Positions 53,781 to 63,022 of a stretch of DNA of 64,000 nt are shown in pieces (within the stretch, counting starts at the first letter, position 1; each line of letters begins with the position of its first letter). The notes under the pieces were generated by a model, which saw only the letters and a list, made by a program, of their open reading frames with translations, made no database searches and was not told the DNA's origin. Both the position numbers and the translations under genes were made by a program. Source of the DNA: Pseudomonas chlororaphis (GTDB taxonomy: Bacteria; Pseudomonadota; Gammaproteobacteria; Pseudomonadales; Pseudomonadaceae); assembly GCA_001023535.1 (NCBI GenBank), contig CP011020.1, positions 1,643,001 through 1,707,000 of the forward strand, in the 5' to 3' direction.

Positions 53781-55700
53781 TCAGGTGATTGCAGGGGCGT
53801 GCGCCCAGTCCAGTTGCGGCGCCGGCACCGGCCGTCCAAACCAGTAGCCCTGCCCCAGCTCGCAGGCCTGTTCGAGCAGGAAAGCCGCCTGCTCGCGCTG
53901 CTCGATGCCCTCGGCGTGCACCTGCATGCCCATGCTGCGGGCCAGGGCCACGATGACGCGGACGATCGCCACGTCGTCCTCGTCCCACGGCAGCCCGGCG
54001 ACAAAACCCTGGTCGATCTTGAGCTTCTGCACCGGCAGGCGCTTGAGGCGCAGCAGCGACGAATAGCCGGTGCCGAAATCATCGATGGCCAGCCGCACAC
54101 CCAATTCCCGCAGGCGATACATCTGCTCCAGTGCCACCTCCGGGTCTTCCATCACCGCACTTTCGGTCACCTCAAGCTCCAGGCAAGCCGGGTCCAGCCC
54201 CGTGTCATGCAACACCCGGGCGACTTCGTCGTACAGCTCGCGATGAGCGAACAGCCGGCTCGAAACGTTGACCGCGACAAACTCCAGCGCCACGCCGGCC
54301 TGTTGCCAGCGGCACATCTGCCGACAGGCCTGGTCCATGACCCAGGCATCGATCCGGGCGATCAACCCGGTACGCTCGGCGATGGGAATGAACTCGGCAG
54401 GCGAGACCAGCCCACGGGAGGGGTGCTGCCAACGCACCAGTGCCTCGACCCCGACCAGACGGCTGCTCGCCAGGTCGTGTACCGGCTGGTAATAGACGCG
54501 CAACTCTTGCTGCTCAAGGGCGCGGCGCAGTTCGAAAGCGATTTCGACCCGCTGCTGGGCGTGGGCCGTGAGCTCTTCGGTGTACAGGGCGTAGCCATCA
54601 CGCCCGGCGCTCTTGGCCTTGAACAGCGCCGAATCAGCGTTGCGCAGCAATTGCCCGGCGCTGCGGGCGTCGCCGGGAAACAGGCTGATGCCCACGCTCG
54701 CATTGATGAACAAGGCGTGGTCGTCGAACCGCAGCGGCTCTTTCAAGGCGTCGAGGATCCGGCGCGCCAATACCGCCGCCTGGCCGGGTTGCGAGCAGTT
54801 TTCCACCAGGACCGCGAACTCGTCACCGCCCAACCGAGCCAGGGTCACGCCCGGCGCGAACAGCCCGCGAAACCGTTCGGCCACGCGCTTGAGCAACTCA
54901 TCGCCGACGTTGTGGCCCAGGCTGTCGTTGATGTTCTTGAAATGATCCAGGTCCACCAGCAACAGGGCGCAGCCGCGCTTGTGAAGTTGCGCCGAGGCCA
55001 GGGCCTGTTCCGTGCGATCGGAAAACAGCAGGCGGTTGGGCAAGCCGGTCAGCGGGTCGTGATGGGCCAGGTGCGCCAGTTCGTGTTCGGAATCCTTGAT
55101 CGCACTGATGTCCGAAAACACCGCGACGTAATGGCTGACCTTGGCGTCATCGTCGCGAATCACGCGGATCGTCTGCCATTGCGGGTAGATCTCGCCGCTT
55201 TTGCGCCGATTCCAGATCTCGCCACTCCATTCGCCCACCTCTGCCAGGGCGGTGAACATGGCGCGGTAGAAATCCGCACCATGGCGGCCGGACTTGAACA
55301 GATTGGGACGCTGGCCCAGGACCTCGTCCTCCTCGTAACCGGTGATCGCCATGAAGGCGCGGTTCACGTGCACGATCAGGCCGTTACGGTCCGTCACCAG
55401 CACCCCTTCGCGAGTGCAGTCGAAGACCGCCGCGGCCTGGCGCAGGCGCTCGCGGTCGGCGCTTTGCCCGGTCTTTGCAAAACAGCGCGCAATGCGCACC
55501 CGCGCCAGGAAGATCAGCCCGGCGCTGACCAGTACCCAGGCGTAACCGTTGATCAGGAGCCAGTGCTGCTTGTCGACGAATTTATCGAAGAAACTGCTCA
55601 ATAAATAACCAACGAGCTGCAACCAGATGACTGAAAACAGGAGATAAAGCAGCGCCGTACGCAAGGCACCGCGTTGATGGGCAGTCATTCGGTCGTCCAT
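53781..55700 (-). CDS. membrane PAS-GGDEF-EAL protein (c-di-GMP phosphodiesterase/cyclase, PA0285/PipA-like)
   Basis: A 639-residue protein: two membrane segments (residues about 12-36 and 45-68), a PAS domain (about 85-205, GVLVTDRNGLIVHVNRAFMAITGY), GGDEF (about 210-375, intact motif RLGGDEF) and EAL (about 390-635, intact GVEALVRW with ELEVTESAVM, AIDDFGTGYSSL and KIDQGFV). Both signatures are intact, so it could make or degrade c-di-GMP; many proteins of this layout act mainly as phosphodiesterases. It sits next to oscA/sbp and is divergent from desA, as its P. aeruginosa counterpart PA0285 does (recalled). By lowering c-di-GMP it could favour LapG release of LapA (inference). A second in-frame ATG at 55688 is possible. 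Confidence 0.9.
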   Translation of the reverse strand: MDDRMTAHQRGALRTALLYLLFSVIWLQLVGYLLSSFFDKFVDKQHWLLINGYAWVLVSAGLIFLARVRIARCFAKTGQSADRERLRQAAAVFDCTREGVLVTDRNGLIVHVNRAFMAITGYEEDEVLGQRPNLFKSGRHGADFYRAMFTALAEVGEWSGEIWNRRKSGEIYPQWQTIRVIRDDDAKVSHYVAVFSDISAIKDSEHELAHLAHHDPLTGLPNRLLFSDRTEQALASAQLHKRGCALLLVDLDHFKNINDSLGHNVGDELLKRVAERFRGLFAPGVTLARLGGDEFAVLVENCSQPGQAAVLARRILDALKEPLRFDDHALFINASVGISLFPGDARSAGQLLRNADSALFKAKSAGRDGYALYTEELTAHAQQRVEIAFELRRALEQQELRVYYQPVHDLASSRLVGVEALVRWQHPSRGLVSPAEFIPIAERTGLIARIDAWVMDQACRQMCRWQQAGVALEFVAVNVSSRLFAHRELYDEVARVLHDTGLDPACLELEVTESAVMEDPEVALEQMYRLRELGVRLAIDDFGTGYSSLLRLKRLPVQKLKIDQGFVAGLPWDEDDVAIVRVIVALARSMGMQVHAEGIEQREQAAFLLEQACELGQGYWFGRPVPAPQLDWAHAPAIT

Positions 55701-55834
55701 GTCCCTACAGAGAGGCGGGAATTATAGAGGAAGAAACATCCTGCCACTCTTATCTGAAAGGCCGACTGGTTTTATCCGTGGGGCCGGTGATAATGCAACG
55801 GCTGCTTCTATCTTTATCGAGGGCCCTACAGCCT

Positions 55835-57019
55835 ATGTGGTACGAAGGTTTTCTTGGCTTGTCAGCCTGGTCGCTGGTGGCAGTCACCCTGCTGATGACC
55901 CATGTCACGATCATTGCCGTCACGGTCTACCTGCACCGTTATTCGGCGCATCGCTCCCTGGAGCTGAACGCCGGCCTCAAGCATTTCTTCCGTTTCTGGC
56001 TGTGGCTGACCACGGCCCAGAACACCCGCGAGTGGACCGCCATCCACCGCAAGCACCACGCCAAGTGCGAAACCGTCGATGACCCCCACAGTCCGGTCAT
56101 CAAGGGCTTGTCCACCGTGCTGCGCAAGGGCGCCGAGCTGTACCGCGCCGAAGCCGAGAACCCGGAAACCCTGCGCATCTACGGCAAGAACTGCCCGGAC
56201 GACTGGATCGAGCGCAATCTCTACAGCCGCTTCCCGCTGCTGGGTGTGGCGATCATGGGCGTCATCGACCTGCTGCTGTTCGGCACTATCGGCATCACCA
56301 TCTGGGCCATCCAGATGATGTGGATTCCGGTCTGGGCCGCCGGCGTGGTCAATGGCCTGGGCCACGCCGTGGGCTACCGCAACTTCGAATGCCGCGACGC
56401 GGCGACCAACCTGGTGCCCTGGGGCATCCTGATCGGCGGCGAAGAGCTGCACAACAACCACCACACCTACCCCAACTCGGCCAAGCTGTCGGTTCGCAAA
56501 TGGGAGTTCGACCTGGGCTGGGCCTGGATCCAGGTCTTCAGTTTCCTGCGCCTGGCCAAGGTCCAGCGTGTCGCGCCGATCGCCCACCGGGTCGAGGGCA
56601 AGGGCCACCTGGACATGGACACGGCCATGGCGATCCTCAATAACCGCTTCCAGATCATGGCGCAGTACCGTCGCCTGGTCATCGCGCCGCTGGTCAAGCA
56701 GGAGCTGGAAAAGGTCGATTATTCCGTGCGCCACCAGTTCCACCGGGCCAAGCGCCTGCTGTCGCGGGAAACCAGCCTGCTGGACGACCGCCATCACCTG
56801 CGCATCCAGAACATGCTCGAACACAGCCAGGCGTTGAAGGTGATCTACGAGAAACGCTTGGCCCTGCAACAGATCTGGATCAAGACCAGCAGCAACGGGC
56901 ACGACATGCTCGCCGCCATCAAGGATTGGGTCCACGAAGCCGAGGCCAGCGGCATCCAGTCCCTGCGCGACTTTGCCGACCAGCTCAAGACCTATTCGCT
57001 GCGGCCTGCCACGGCCTGA
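55835..57019 (+). CDS. desA: DesA, phospholipid acyl desaturase (delta-9 type)
   Basis: A 394-residue membrane desaturase. His boxes are HRYSAH (residues about 31-36), HRKHHAK (about 70-76) and EELHNNHHTYP (about 208-218), with paired membrane spans between them. The sequence is very close, by recall, to P. aeruginosa DesA (PA0286), which introduces a cis double bond into acyl chains of phospholipids using oxygen. The C-terminal third (about 265-394) is a cytoplasmic helical extension. The ATG at 55835 (MWYEGFL) matches the usual start; an upstream ATG at 55793 is in frame. It is divergent from the PAS-GGDEF-EAL gene. Confidence 0.9.
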   Translation: MWYEGFLGLSAWSLVAVTLLMTHVTIIAVTVYLHRYSAHRSLELNAGLKHFFRFWLWLTTAQNTREWTAIHRKHHAKCETVDDPHSPVIKGLSTVLRKGAELYRAEAENPETLRIYGKNCPDDWIERNLYSRFPLLGVAIMGVIDLLLFGTIGITIWAIQMMWIPVWAAGVVNGLGHAVGYRNFECRDAATNLVPWGILIGGEELHNNHHTYPNSAKLSVRKWEFDLGWAWIQVFSFLRLAKVQRVAPIAHRVEGKGHLDMDTAMAILNNRFQIMAQYRRLVIAPLVKQELEKVDYSVRHQFHRAKRLLSRETSLLDDRHHLRIQNMLEHSQALKVIYEKRLALQQIWIKTSSNGHDMLAAIKDWVHEAEASGIQSLRDFADQLKTYSLRPATA

Positions 57020-57061
57020 CATTCAAACCGCAAGCGCTTGCTGAAGTAGCAAGGAGCTTGT

Positions 57062-57190
57062 TGTGGCGAGGGGATTTATCCCCGCTGGGTTGCGAAGCGA
57101 CCCCACGAAATCAACTCGGTGAGCCAGATGCACCGCAGTCGAGATTCGGGGCTGCTCCGCAGCCCAGCGGGGATAAATCCCCTCGCCACA
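57062..57190. repeat. REPIN
   Basis: TGTGGCGAGGGGATTTATCC is mirrored by GGATAAATCCCCTCGCCACA. It is the same arm type as at 44769-44905 and lies in the gap 57020-57338 between desA and the diguanylate cyclase gene. Confidence 0.85.
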
Positions 57191-57250
57191 GATTTGGCCC
57201 CGACACCCCGCCCTTCGTCGCCTGAAAAGGAACTTCGACCACAATCCCCT

Positions 57251-57330
57251 ATCTCAAAGAGCACTTCGCCATCCAGGCGGGCTTTGGAGAAAGCGCGTGC
57301 GAACCTTCAGCAGTGCACGCTCTTTGAGAT
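57251..57330. promoter_or_regulatory. 12-bp inverted repeat before the diguanylate cyclase gene
   Basis: ATCTCAAAGAGC (57251-57262) and GCTCTTTGAGAT (57319-57330) are perfect reverse complements separated by 56 bases and end eight bases before the chosen start. They could be paired operator half-sites or form a long mRNA hairpin across the ribosome-binding region. Confidence 0.45.
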
Positions 57331-57338
57331 TTGTGCCG

Positions 57339-58328
57339 ATGGTCGACAAGAACCTACAGGATTCATCCCTACCTCACTGGCCCGAGGCGGCCCAGACGCT
57401 CATGGCGCTGATGCACGCCCAGGGTGAAGTGGCGCGCTTGAGCGAACGTGAGCAGTTGTTCAGTTCGCTGTTGGTCAGCGTCAATGCCGTGCTTTGGGCG
57501 TTCAATTGGGAAACCCGGCAAGTGCTGTACGTCAGCCCCGCCTACGAACGGATCTTCGGCCGCCCAGCCGGCCTGGTCCTGGCCGATTTCAACGAATGGC
57601 GCGACGCGATCTATCCCGACGACCTGGAATACGCCGAGCGAAGCCTGGCCGAAGTGCTGGTCAAGGGCGCCGTCGAGGACCGCGAATACCGGATCATCGC
57701 CGGCGATGGCCAAATTCGCTGGTTGAGCGACAAATGCTTCATCAGTCGCCAGGCCGAACCGGGGCAACCGGTGATCGTGGTCGGCATCGCCGAAGACATC
57801 ACTGAAAAGAAGTTGCTGGAAAGTGAGCTGCAGCGCCTGGCGACCACCGATGTGCTGACCCAGAGCAGCAATCGCCGGCACTTCTTCGAATGTGCCCACC
57901 GCGAGTTCGAGCAGGCCCGGCTCCAGGGAATCCCCATGGCGTTCCTGCTACTGGATATCGATGACTTCAAGGTGATCAACGATACCTACGGCCACCAGGA
58001 AGGCGACACGGTGCTGCAGCGAATCGCCGAGAGCGGTCGTTCCGTGCTGCGCCGTGGCGATCTGTTCGGCCGGATCGGCGGAGAAGAGTTCGCCGCTGTG
58101 TTTCCCGGCTGCGCCCCGGACATGGCGTTGCAGGTGGCCGAGCGGTTGCAACGGGAAATCCAGCGCCTGACGTTCCGCAGCGGCGAGCAGAGCTTCGGCA
58201 TCACCGTCAGCCAGGGCCTGACCAGCATCACGGCCGAAGACCAGAGCCTCGACAGCCTGTTCGCCCGCGCCGACGCCGCCATGTACGAAGCCAAGCACCA
58301 GGGCAAGAACCGCATCATCGCCGCCTGA
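57339..58328 (+). CDS. PAS-GGDEF diguanylate cyclase (PA0290-like)
   Basis: A 329-residue soluble diguanylate cyclase from the ATG at 57339 (MVDKNLQ). The PAS domain covers about residues 35-155 (LLVSVNAVLWAFNWETRQVLYVSPAYERIFGR). The GGDEF domain covers about 165-325, with active motif GGEEF and the product-inhibition site RRGD five residues before it, so the enzyme should be active and feedback-controlled. It makes c-di-GMP and could feed LapD (inference). Upstream in-frame starts back to 57297 would place the 12-bp inverted repeat inside the gene. Confidence 0.9.
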   Translation: MVDKNLQDSSLPHWPEAAQTLMALMHAQGEVARLSEREQLFSSLLVSVNAVLWAFNWETRQVLYVSPAYERIFGRPAGLVLADFNEWRDAIYPDDLEYAERSLAEVLVKGAVEDREYRIIAGDGQIRWLSDKCFISRQAEPGQPVIVVGIAEDITEKKLLESELQRLATTDVLTQSSNRRHFFECAHREFEQARLQGIPMAFLLLDIDDFKVINDTYGHQEGDTVLQRIAESGRSVLRRGDLFGRIGGEEFAAVFPGCAPDMALQVAERLQREIQRLTFRSGEQSFGITVSQGLTSITAEDQSLDSLFARADAAMYEAKHQGKNRIIAA

Positions 58329-58351
58329 CCCTGTGGGAGCGAGCCGGCGGG

Positions 58352-59566
58352 CTACTTTTTGCGCAAGCGCGTCAGCTCCGGCAAACCGACCTTCAGCAAA
58401 CGCGCCGTGCGCCCCCGTGCCAGTTCCTCAAGCCCTTCGTGCGCGGGCAGGCGGGCCATTTGCGCGGCCATGTTCATCACCAGCGCCTCGCGCGAATACA
58501 CCCCGCCTCCCAATCCGTAGACCGCTGCGATCAACTCGCGCAATTCCAGCGGCAGGCGCCAACGGGTCCGCAGCGCCGAGCCAAAGCCGGCACCGAACCG
58601 TTCCAGGCAATCCCCCACTTCCTCCGGCTCGTCCAACTCGCCGCCAGCCTGCTTCCATTCCTCCAGGCAACGCAGCACCGCCAGGTCACCCAAGCGATGC
58701 AAGAGCCCGGCGCAATAGCAGCGCTCCTGCTCCAAATCCAGCAATCGCGCGATCGTCCGGGCGTATTCGGCCGTGTACAGCGACAATTGCCAGTAGCGCT
58801 CGGCGTAATGCGCCAGGCCGGGAACGCTAAGCCGGGCGCAACGCTTGAGGGTCAAGCCGAGGATCAGGTTCATGCTCGGGCCGCTGCCCAGCTGGTGCAG
58901 CGCCTGGGCCACGGTCTGCACCGGGCCGCCACTCTGATGCTGGGCCGCGCTGTTGGCCGCCGCGATCAGCGCGGCGGTGATCTGCGGATCCGTGCGGATC
59001 TCTTCTTCCAGCAGTTTCAGGTCCAACCCCTTGGGGTTGAGGCTGCGCTTGACCGCCACTTGCACGTCGGTCATCAATGGCGCGCCTTGGGACTGGTCCC
59101 GGCGACGCTCGAGAAAGGCAGCCAGGGTCAGGCCCGGTTCCAGGGTGGGCGCGGCGTCCGCCGCTTCAGGGCCGCCCAGCAGCAATCCCTGCAAACGCTG
59201 GATCAGGTTTTCCCGGTTCAGGGGTTTGCTCAGGTAGGCCGTCGGTGCCAGCGGCAAGACCTCACGCACACTGGCGCTGTCATTGCGCCGACTCATCAGG
59301 ATGAACGGCAGCACGGGCGTACGGGGTTGCTGACGAAGGCCGCGCAAGAGGCTCAGGCCATCGACGCCCGGCAACTCCCAGTCGGCTACCACCAAGTCGT
59401 AAGGATTGCGCCCCAGCAGCTCCAACGCCTCACGGCCATCGCTACAGCTGTCCACCTGGGCGTCACAGCGCACGTGTGACAACACCTCCTCCAACAACTC
59501 CCGGGAGGCTGGATCAGCCTCGGCAATCAACACTCGCGGTACAGCGGGTAACACCACAGCAGTCAT
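58352..59566 (-). CDS. response regulator receiver-HDOD protein
   Basis: A 404-residue protein. The receiver domain (residues about 10-130) has the phospho-acceptor Asp in LVVADWELPGVDG and the conserved Lys in AYLSKPL. The HDOD domain (about 185-385) is a non-catalytic HD-like domain (VAVKRSLNPKGLDLKLLEEEIRTDPQITAALIAAANSA, and a CAGLLHRLGDLAVL core). Such proteins act in signal transduction, often with c-di-GMP or chemotaxis circuits; no output enzyme is present. The ATG at 59566 (AGGGAG upstream) is preferred over the longer frame to 59638. It is convergent with the diguanylate cyclase gene (23-base gap). Confidence 0.85.
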   Translation of the reverse strand: MTAVVLPAVPRVLIAEADPASRELLEEVLSHVRCDAQVDSCSDGREALELLGRNPYDLVVADWELPGVDGLSLLRGLRQQPRTPVLPFILMSRRNDSASVREVLPLAPTAYLSKPLNRENLIQRLQGLLLGGPEAADAAPTLEPGLTLAAFLERRRDQSQGAPLMTDVQVAVKRSLNPKGLDLKLLEEEIRTDPQITAALIAAANSAAQHQSGGPVQTVAQALHQLGSGPSMNLILGLTLKRCARLSVPGLAHYAERYWQLSLYTAEYARTIARLLDLEQERCYCAGLLHRLGDLAVLRCLEEWKQAGGELDEPEEVGDCLERFGAGFGSALRTRWRLPLELRELIAAVYGLGGGVYSREALVMNMAAQMARLPAHEGLEELARGRTARLLKVGLPELTRLRKK

Positions 59567-59653
59567 TGCGCATCTCCCTTGCCATACTTTCACCTTAGCC
59601 AATGACGGCCGTTCCAGACAGCTCAAAAGCGGCCACACCGTTTAGCGGGCATG

Positions 59654-59679
59654 AAAAAACCCGCCGAAGCGGGTTTTTT
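59654..59679. terminator. bidirectional Rho-independent terminator
   Basis: AAAAAACCCGC / GCGGGTTTTTT, an 11-bp perfect stem with a CGAA loop. It lies 16 bases past the gabT stop and ends gabDT transcription on the minus strand. Confidence 0.9.
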
Positions 59680-59695
59680 GTGAATCAAGCCACAA

Positions 59696-60973
59696 TCAGA
59701 GTTCGCGCAAGCACTCTTCGATGATTGCCAGGCCTTTGTCCAGTTGCTCATCCGGCGAGGTCAGCGGCACCAGCACCCGCAGGACGTTGCCGTAGGTGCC
59801 GCAGGACAACAGGATCAAGCCCTTGTCCCGGGCCTTGGCCACGACCTGGGCCACAGCGGCGGCGTTCGGCTTGTGGGAATCGCCGTCCTCGAACAGCTCC
59901 ACAGCGATCATGGCCCCCAGTGCACGCACTTCACCGATGACCGGGTATTTCTTCTGCATTGCCTTGAGGCTAGTCACCAGGCGCTCGCCCACGGCCTTGC
60001 AGCGGTCCAGCAGGTGTTCTTCTTCGAACACTTGCATCACCGCCAGCGCCGCCGCACAGGCGATCGGGCTACCGGCATAGGTACCGCCCAGGCCGCCCGG
60101 GGCGATGGCGTCCATGTACTCGGCCTTGCCGCAAACGCCGGCCAGTGGGAAGCCGCCGGCAATGGACTTGGCGAACGTGGTCAGGTCAGCCGCAACGCCC
60201 ATCTGCTCCATGGCGAAGAAGGTGCCGGTACGGCCGGCGCCGGTCTGCACTTCGTCAGCGATCAGCAGGATGCCGTGCTGGTCGCACAGGGCGCGCAGGC
60301 GCTTCATGAATTCCTTCGGCGCGACATAGAAACCACCCTCGCCCTGCACCGGCTCGATGATGATCGCAGCGATGTCACGCGGCTCGGCGTCGTTCTTGAA
60401 GATGCGCTCGATGCTGGCGATGGAGTCGTCGATGCTCACGCCGTGCAGTTCGTTCGGGTACAACGCGCGGAAAATGCCGCCAGGCATCAGGCCCATGCCG
60501 GCCGAATACGGTACAACCTTGCCGGTCAGGCCCAGGGTCATCATGGTGCGGCCGTGGTAAGCGCCGGTGAAGGCGATCACGCCGGCACGGCCGGTGGCGG
60601 CGCGGGCGATCTTCACGGCGTTCTCCACCGCTTCGGAACCGGTGGTCACCAACAGGGTTTTCTTGGCGAAATCGCCGGGCACCTTGGCGTTGATTTTTTC
60701 GCACAGTTCCACGTACGGCTCGTAGGCCAGGACCTGGAAGCAAGTGTGGGTCAGCTTGTTCAGCTGGTCGGTCACGGCGGCGATGATTTTCGGGTGCACG
60801 TGGCCGGTGTTGAGCACGGCGATACCGCCGGCGAAGTCGATGAATTCACGGCCTTCAACGTCGGTTACCGTGGCGTTCTTCGCCGATTCAGCGAAGATCG
60901 GGTGGATCTGGCCGACGCCACGTGGAACGGCAGCGGTACGACGGGCCATCAGGTCAGCGTTAGTCTTGCTCAT
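59696..60973 (-). CDS. gabT: GabT, 4-aminobutyrate aminotransferase
   Basis: A 425-residue class III PLP aminotransferase. The cofactor-binding motifs are LLVTTGSEAVENAVKIAR (phosphate loop), AYHGRTMMTLGLTG, the acidic LLIADEVQTGAGRTG and the Schiff-base lysine in TTFAKSIAGGFPL. It converts GABA and 2-oxoglutarate to succinate semialdehyde and glutamate. The ATG at 60973 (GAGGA six bases upstream) gives the standard length; the longer frame to 61102 is spurious. It lies 171 bases after gabD on the same strand; the gap contains an imperfect hairpin (CGCAAAGG/CCTTTGCG, 61102-61132). Confidence 0.95.
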   Translation of the reverse strand: MSKTNADLMARRTAAVPRGVGQIHPIFAESAKNATVTDVEGREFIDFAGGIAVLNTGHVHPKIIAAVTDQLNKLTHTCFQVLAYEPYVELCEKINAKVPGDFAKKTLLVTTGSEAVENAVKIARAATGRAGVIAFTGAYHGRTMMTLGLTGKVVPYSAGMGLMPGGIFRALYPNELHGVSIDDSIASIERIFKNDAEPRDIAAIIIEPVQGEGGFYVAPKEFMKRLRALCDQHGILLIADEVQTGAGRTGTFFAMEQMGVAADLTTFAKSIAGGFPLAGVCGKAEYMDAIAPGGLGGTYAGSPIACAAALAVMQVFEEEHLLDRCKAVGERLVTSLKAMQKKYPVIGEVRALGAMIAVELFEDGDSHKPNAAAVAQVVAKARDKGLILLSCGTYGNVLRVLVPLTSPDEQLDKGLAIIEECLREL

Positions 60974-61144
60974 TACAGTCCTCATTCGCCGCTCATCGGT
61001 CGGCGTAGTCCAAGGAATACATGGCGGGGAGGCAACTGCGACAGCATGCGATGATCGACTGCCGCAGCGTTCCGGCCACAAGAAACAGAACAGGTGGAGC
61101 ACGCAAAGGACAGCGCTCTCGTGCCCTTTGCGCTTGCAGCAGGA

Positions 61145-62587
61145 TCAGATACCCAGGCAGAGGTATTTGATTTCCAGGTAATCCTCGATGCCGTACTTGG
61201 AGCCTTCACGGCCCAGGCCCGAAGCCTTGATGCCGCCGAACGGCGCGACTTCGTTGGAAATCAACCCGGTGTTGACGCCGACCATGCCGTATTCCAGGGC
61301 CTCGGCCACGCGGAACACACGGCCCAGGTCACGGGCATAGAAGTACGAGGCCAGGCCGAACTCGGTGTCGTTGGACATCGCGATCACTTCGGCTTCGTCT
61401 TTGAAGCGGAACAGCGGCGCCAGCGGGCCGAAGGTCTCTTCCTTGGCCACGGCAGCGGTTTTCGGGACGTTGGTCAGGATGGTCGGCTCGAAGAAGTTGC
61501 CTTCCATCGCCTTGCCACCGGCCAGTACGGTCGCGCCTTTGCCGACAGCATCGGCGATGTGCTCCTGGACCTTGGCGACGGCTTTCTCGTCGATCAACGG
61601 ACCGGTGGTGGTGCCGTCTTCCAGACCGTTGCCGATCTTGAGCTTGGCCACCGCGGCCTTGAGTTTCTCGGCGAACGCGTCGTACACCGAATCCTGGATG
61701 TACAGGCGGTTGGCGCAGACGCAGGTCTGGCCGTTGTTGCGGTACTTGGAAATGATCGCGCCCTCGACGGCCTTATCCAGGTCCGCGTCGTCGAACACGA
61801 TGAACGGTGCGTTGCCGCCCAGCTCCAGGGACACTTTCTTGATGTCCTGGGCGCATTCGGCCATCAGCTGGCGACCGATCTCGGTCGAACCGGTAAAGGA
61901 CAGTTTGCGCACGATCGGGTTGCTGGTCAGCTCGCCGCCGATGTCGCCGGCACTGCCGGTGACCACGCTCAGCACGCCTTGCGGAATGCCGGCACGGTGC
62001 GCCAGCTCCACCAGGGCCAGGGCCGAGAACGGGGTTTGCGAAGCCGGTTTGATGACCATGGTGCAGCCGGCGGCCAGGGCTGGGCCGGCCTTGCGGGTGA
62101 TCATCGCCGCCGGGAAGTTCCACGGGGTAATGGCCGCGGTCACGCCGATCGGCTGCTTGATCACGATCAGGCGCTTGTCGGGCTGGTGGCCAGGAATCAC
62201 GTCACCGTAGATGCGCTTGGCCTCTTCGGCGAACCACTCGATGAAGGACGCGGCATAGACGATCTCACCCTTGGCTTCGGCCAGGGGCTTGCCCTGCTCC
62301 AGGGTCATCAGGCGACCCAGGTCGTCCTGGTTTTCGATCAGCAATTCGTACCAGCGGCGCAGCTTGTTGGCGCGCTCCTTGGCGGTCAGCGCACGCCAGG
62401 CCGGCAGCGCCTTGTCGGCGGCTTCAATCGCGCGGCGGGTTTCGGCAGCGCCCATTTTCGGCACCGTGCCCAGCACTTCGCCCGTTGCCGGGTTGGTGAC
62501 CTTGATCGTCTGACCATTGTCCGCATCGACCCAAGCGCCATCGATAAAGGCTTGCTGGCGGAACAACTGGGTGTCTTTAAGCTGCAT
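61145..62587 (-). CDS. gabD: GabD, succinate-semialdehyde dehydrogenase (NADP+)
   Basis: A 480-residue aldehyde dehydrogenase. Motifs are ITPWNFPAAMITRK and the NAD(P) loop GSTEIGRQL, the general base Glu in VSLELGGNAPFIV and the catalytic Cys in RNNGQTCVCANRL. The last residues (GLGREGSKYGIEDYLEIKYLC) match the GabD family. It oxidises the GabT product to succinate. The ATG at 62587 (MQLKDTQLF) gives the exact usual length; the extended frame to 62704 is spurious. It is the first gene of gabD-gabT, with a dyad in the promoter region at 62742-62759. Confidence 0.95.
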   Translation of the reverse strand: MQLKDTQLFRQQAFIDGAWVDADNGQTIKVTNPATGEVLGTVPKMGAAETRRAIEAADKALPAWRALTAKERANKLRRWYELLIENQDDLGRLMTLEQGKPLAEAKGEIVYAASFIEWFAEEAKRIYGDVIPGHQPDKRLIVIKQPIGVTAAITPWNFPAAMITRKAGPALAAGCTMVIKPASQTPFSALALVELAHRAGIPQGVLSVVTGSAGDIGGELTSNPIVRKLSFTGSTEIGRQLMAECAQDIKKVSLELGGNAPFIVFDDADLDKAVEGAIISKYRNNGQTCVCANRLYIQDSVYDAFAEKLKAAVAKLKIGNGLEDGTTTGPLIDEKAVAKVQEHIADAVGKGATVLAGGKAMEGNFFEPTILTNVPKTAAVAKEETFGPLAPLFRFKDEAEVIAMSNDTEFGLASYFYARDLGRVFRVAEALEYGMVGVNTGLISNEVAPFGGIKASGLGREGSKYGIEDYLEIKYLCLGI

Positions 62588-62741
62588 GTCGGCTTTCCTT
62601 AACAGCACCGCGCGCACGCGGAGCGAATTAGAGTTGTAGAAAGGCGCCTTATGGGCTGCCGTCAGGGAAATCATCCACCGGGCTGAAGCACAGAAATAAC
62701 GCACATAAGCATAGACGTGCGGTTCAGCACCCAGACAAGAG

Positions 62742-62759
62742 CGTTTGAAATCTCAAACG
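62742..62759. promoter_or_regulatory. dyad upstream of gabD
   Basis: CGTTTGA and TCAAACG flank AATC, a perfect 7-bp dyad 155 bases before the gabD start. It resembles binding sites of enhancer-type or LysR-type regulators of amino-acid catabolism; the regulator is not identifiable. The rest of the gap 62588-62936 holds the tRNA promoter region and no gene. Confidence 0.4.
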
Positions 62760-62936
62760 AATCCTAGGGCCGATAGGGGGAGAGGACAATAGGCTGTTCG
62801 AAAAAAAGAACGAAAAACCCCCATTTGCCCGTTTTTTCTGATCAGCGTAGCCGACGCCCGAACAGCCTTGGGAAAACAACGGCAAATCAGCAGCATGGAC
62901 GCCCGCCCAGCATATGAGTATCATGGCGCCCGCGCT

Positions 62937-63013
62937 GCACCAGTAGCTCAGCTGGATAGAGTACTGCCCTCCGAAGGCAGGGGTCGTGGGTTCGAATCCC
63001 GCCTGGTGCACCA
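62937..63013 (+). tRNA. tRNA-Arg (anticodon CCG)
   Basis: A 77-base cloverleaf: acceptor GCACCAG pairs with CTGGTGC, D-arm AGCTCAGCTGGATAGAGT, anticodon stem CTGCC/GGCAG with loop CTCCGAA (anticodon CCG), T-arm GTGGGTTCGAATCCCGC and an encoded CCA end. It decodes CGG. Confidence 0.97.
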
Positions 63014-63022
63014 TACAGATGA

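Noticed and set aside
62588..62741. Sigma-54 promoter for gabD
   Set aside because: Only a weak GG-N10-GC match was found near the dyad, without the TTGC element; not enough to support a call.
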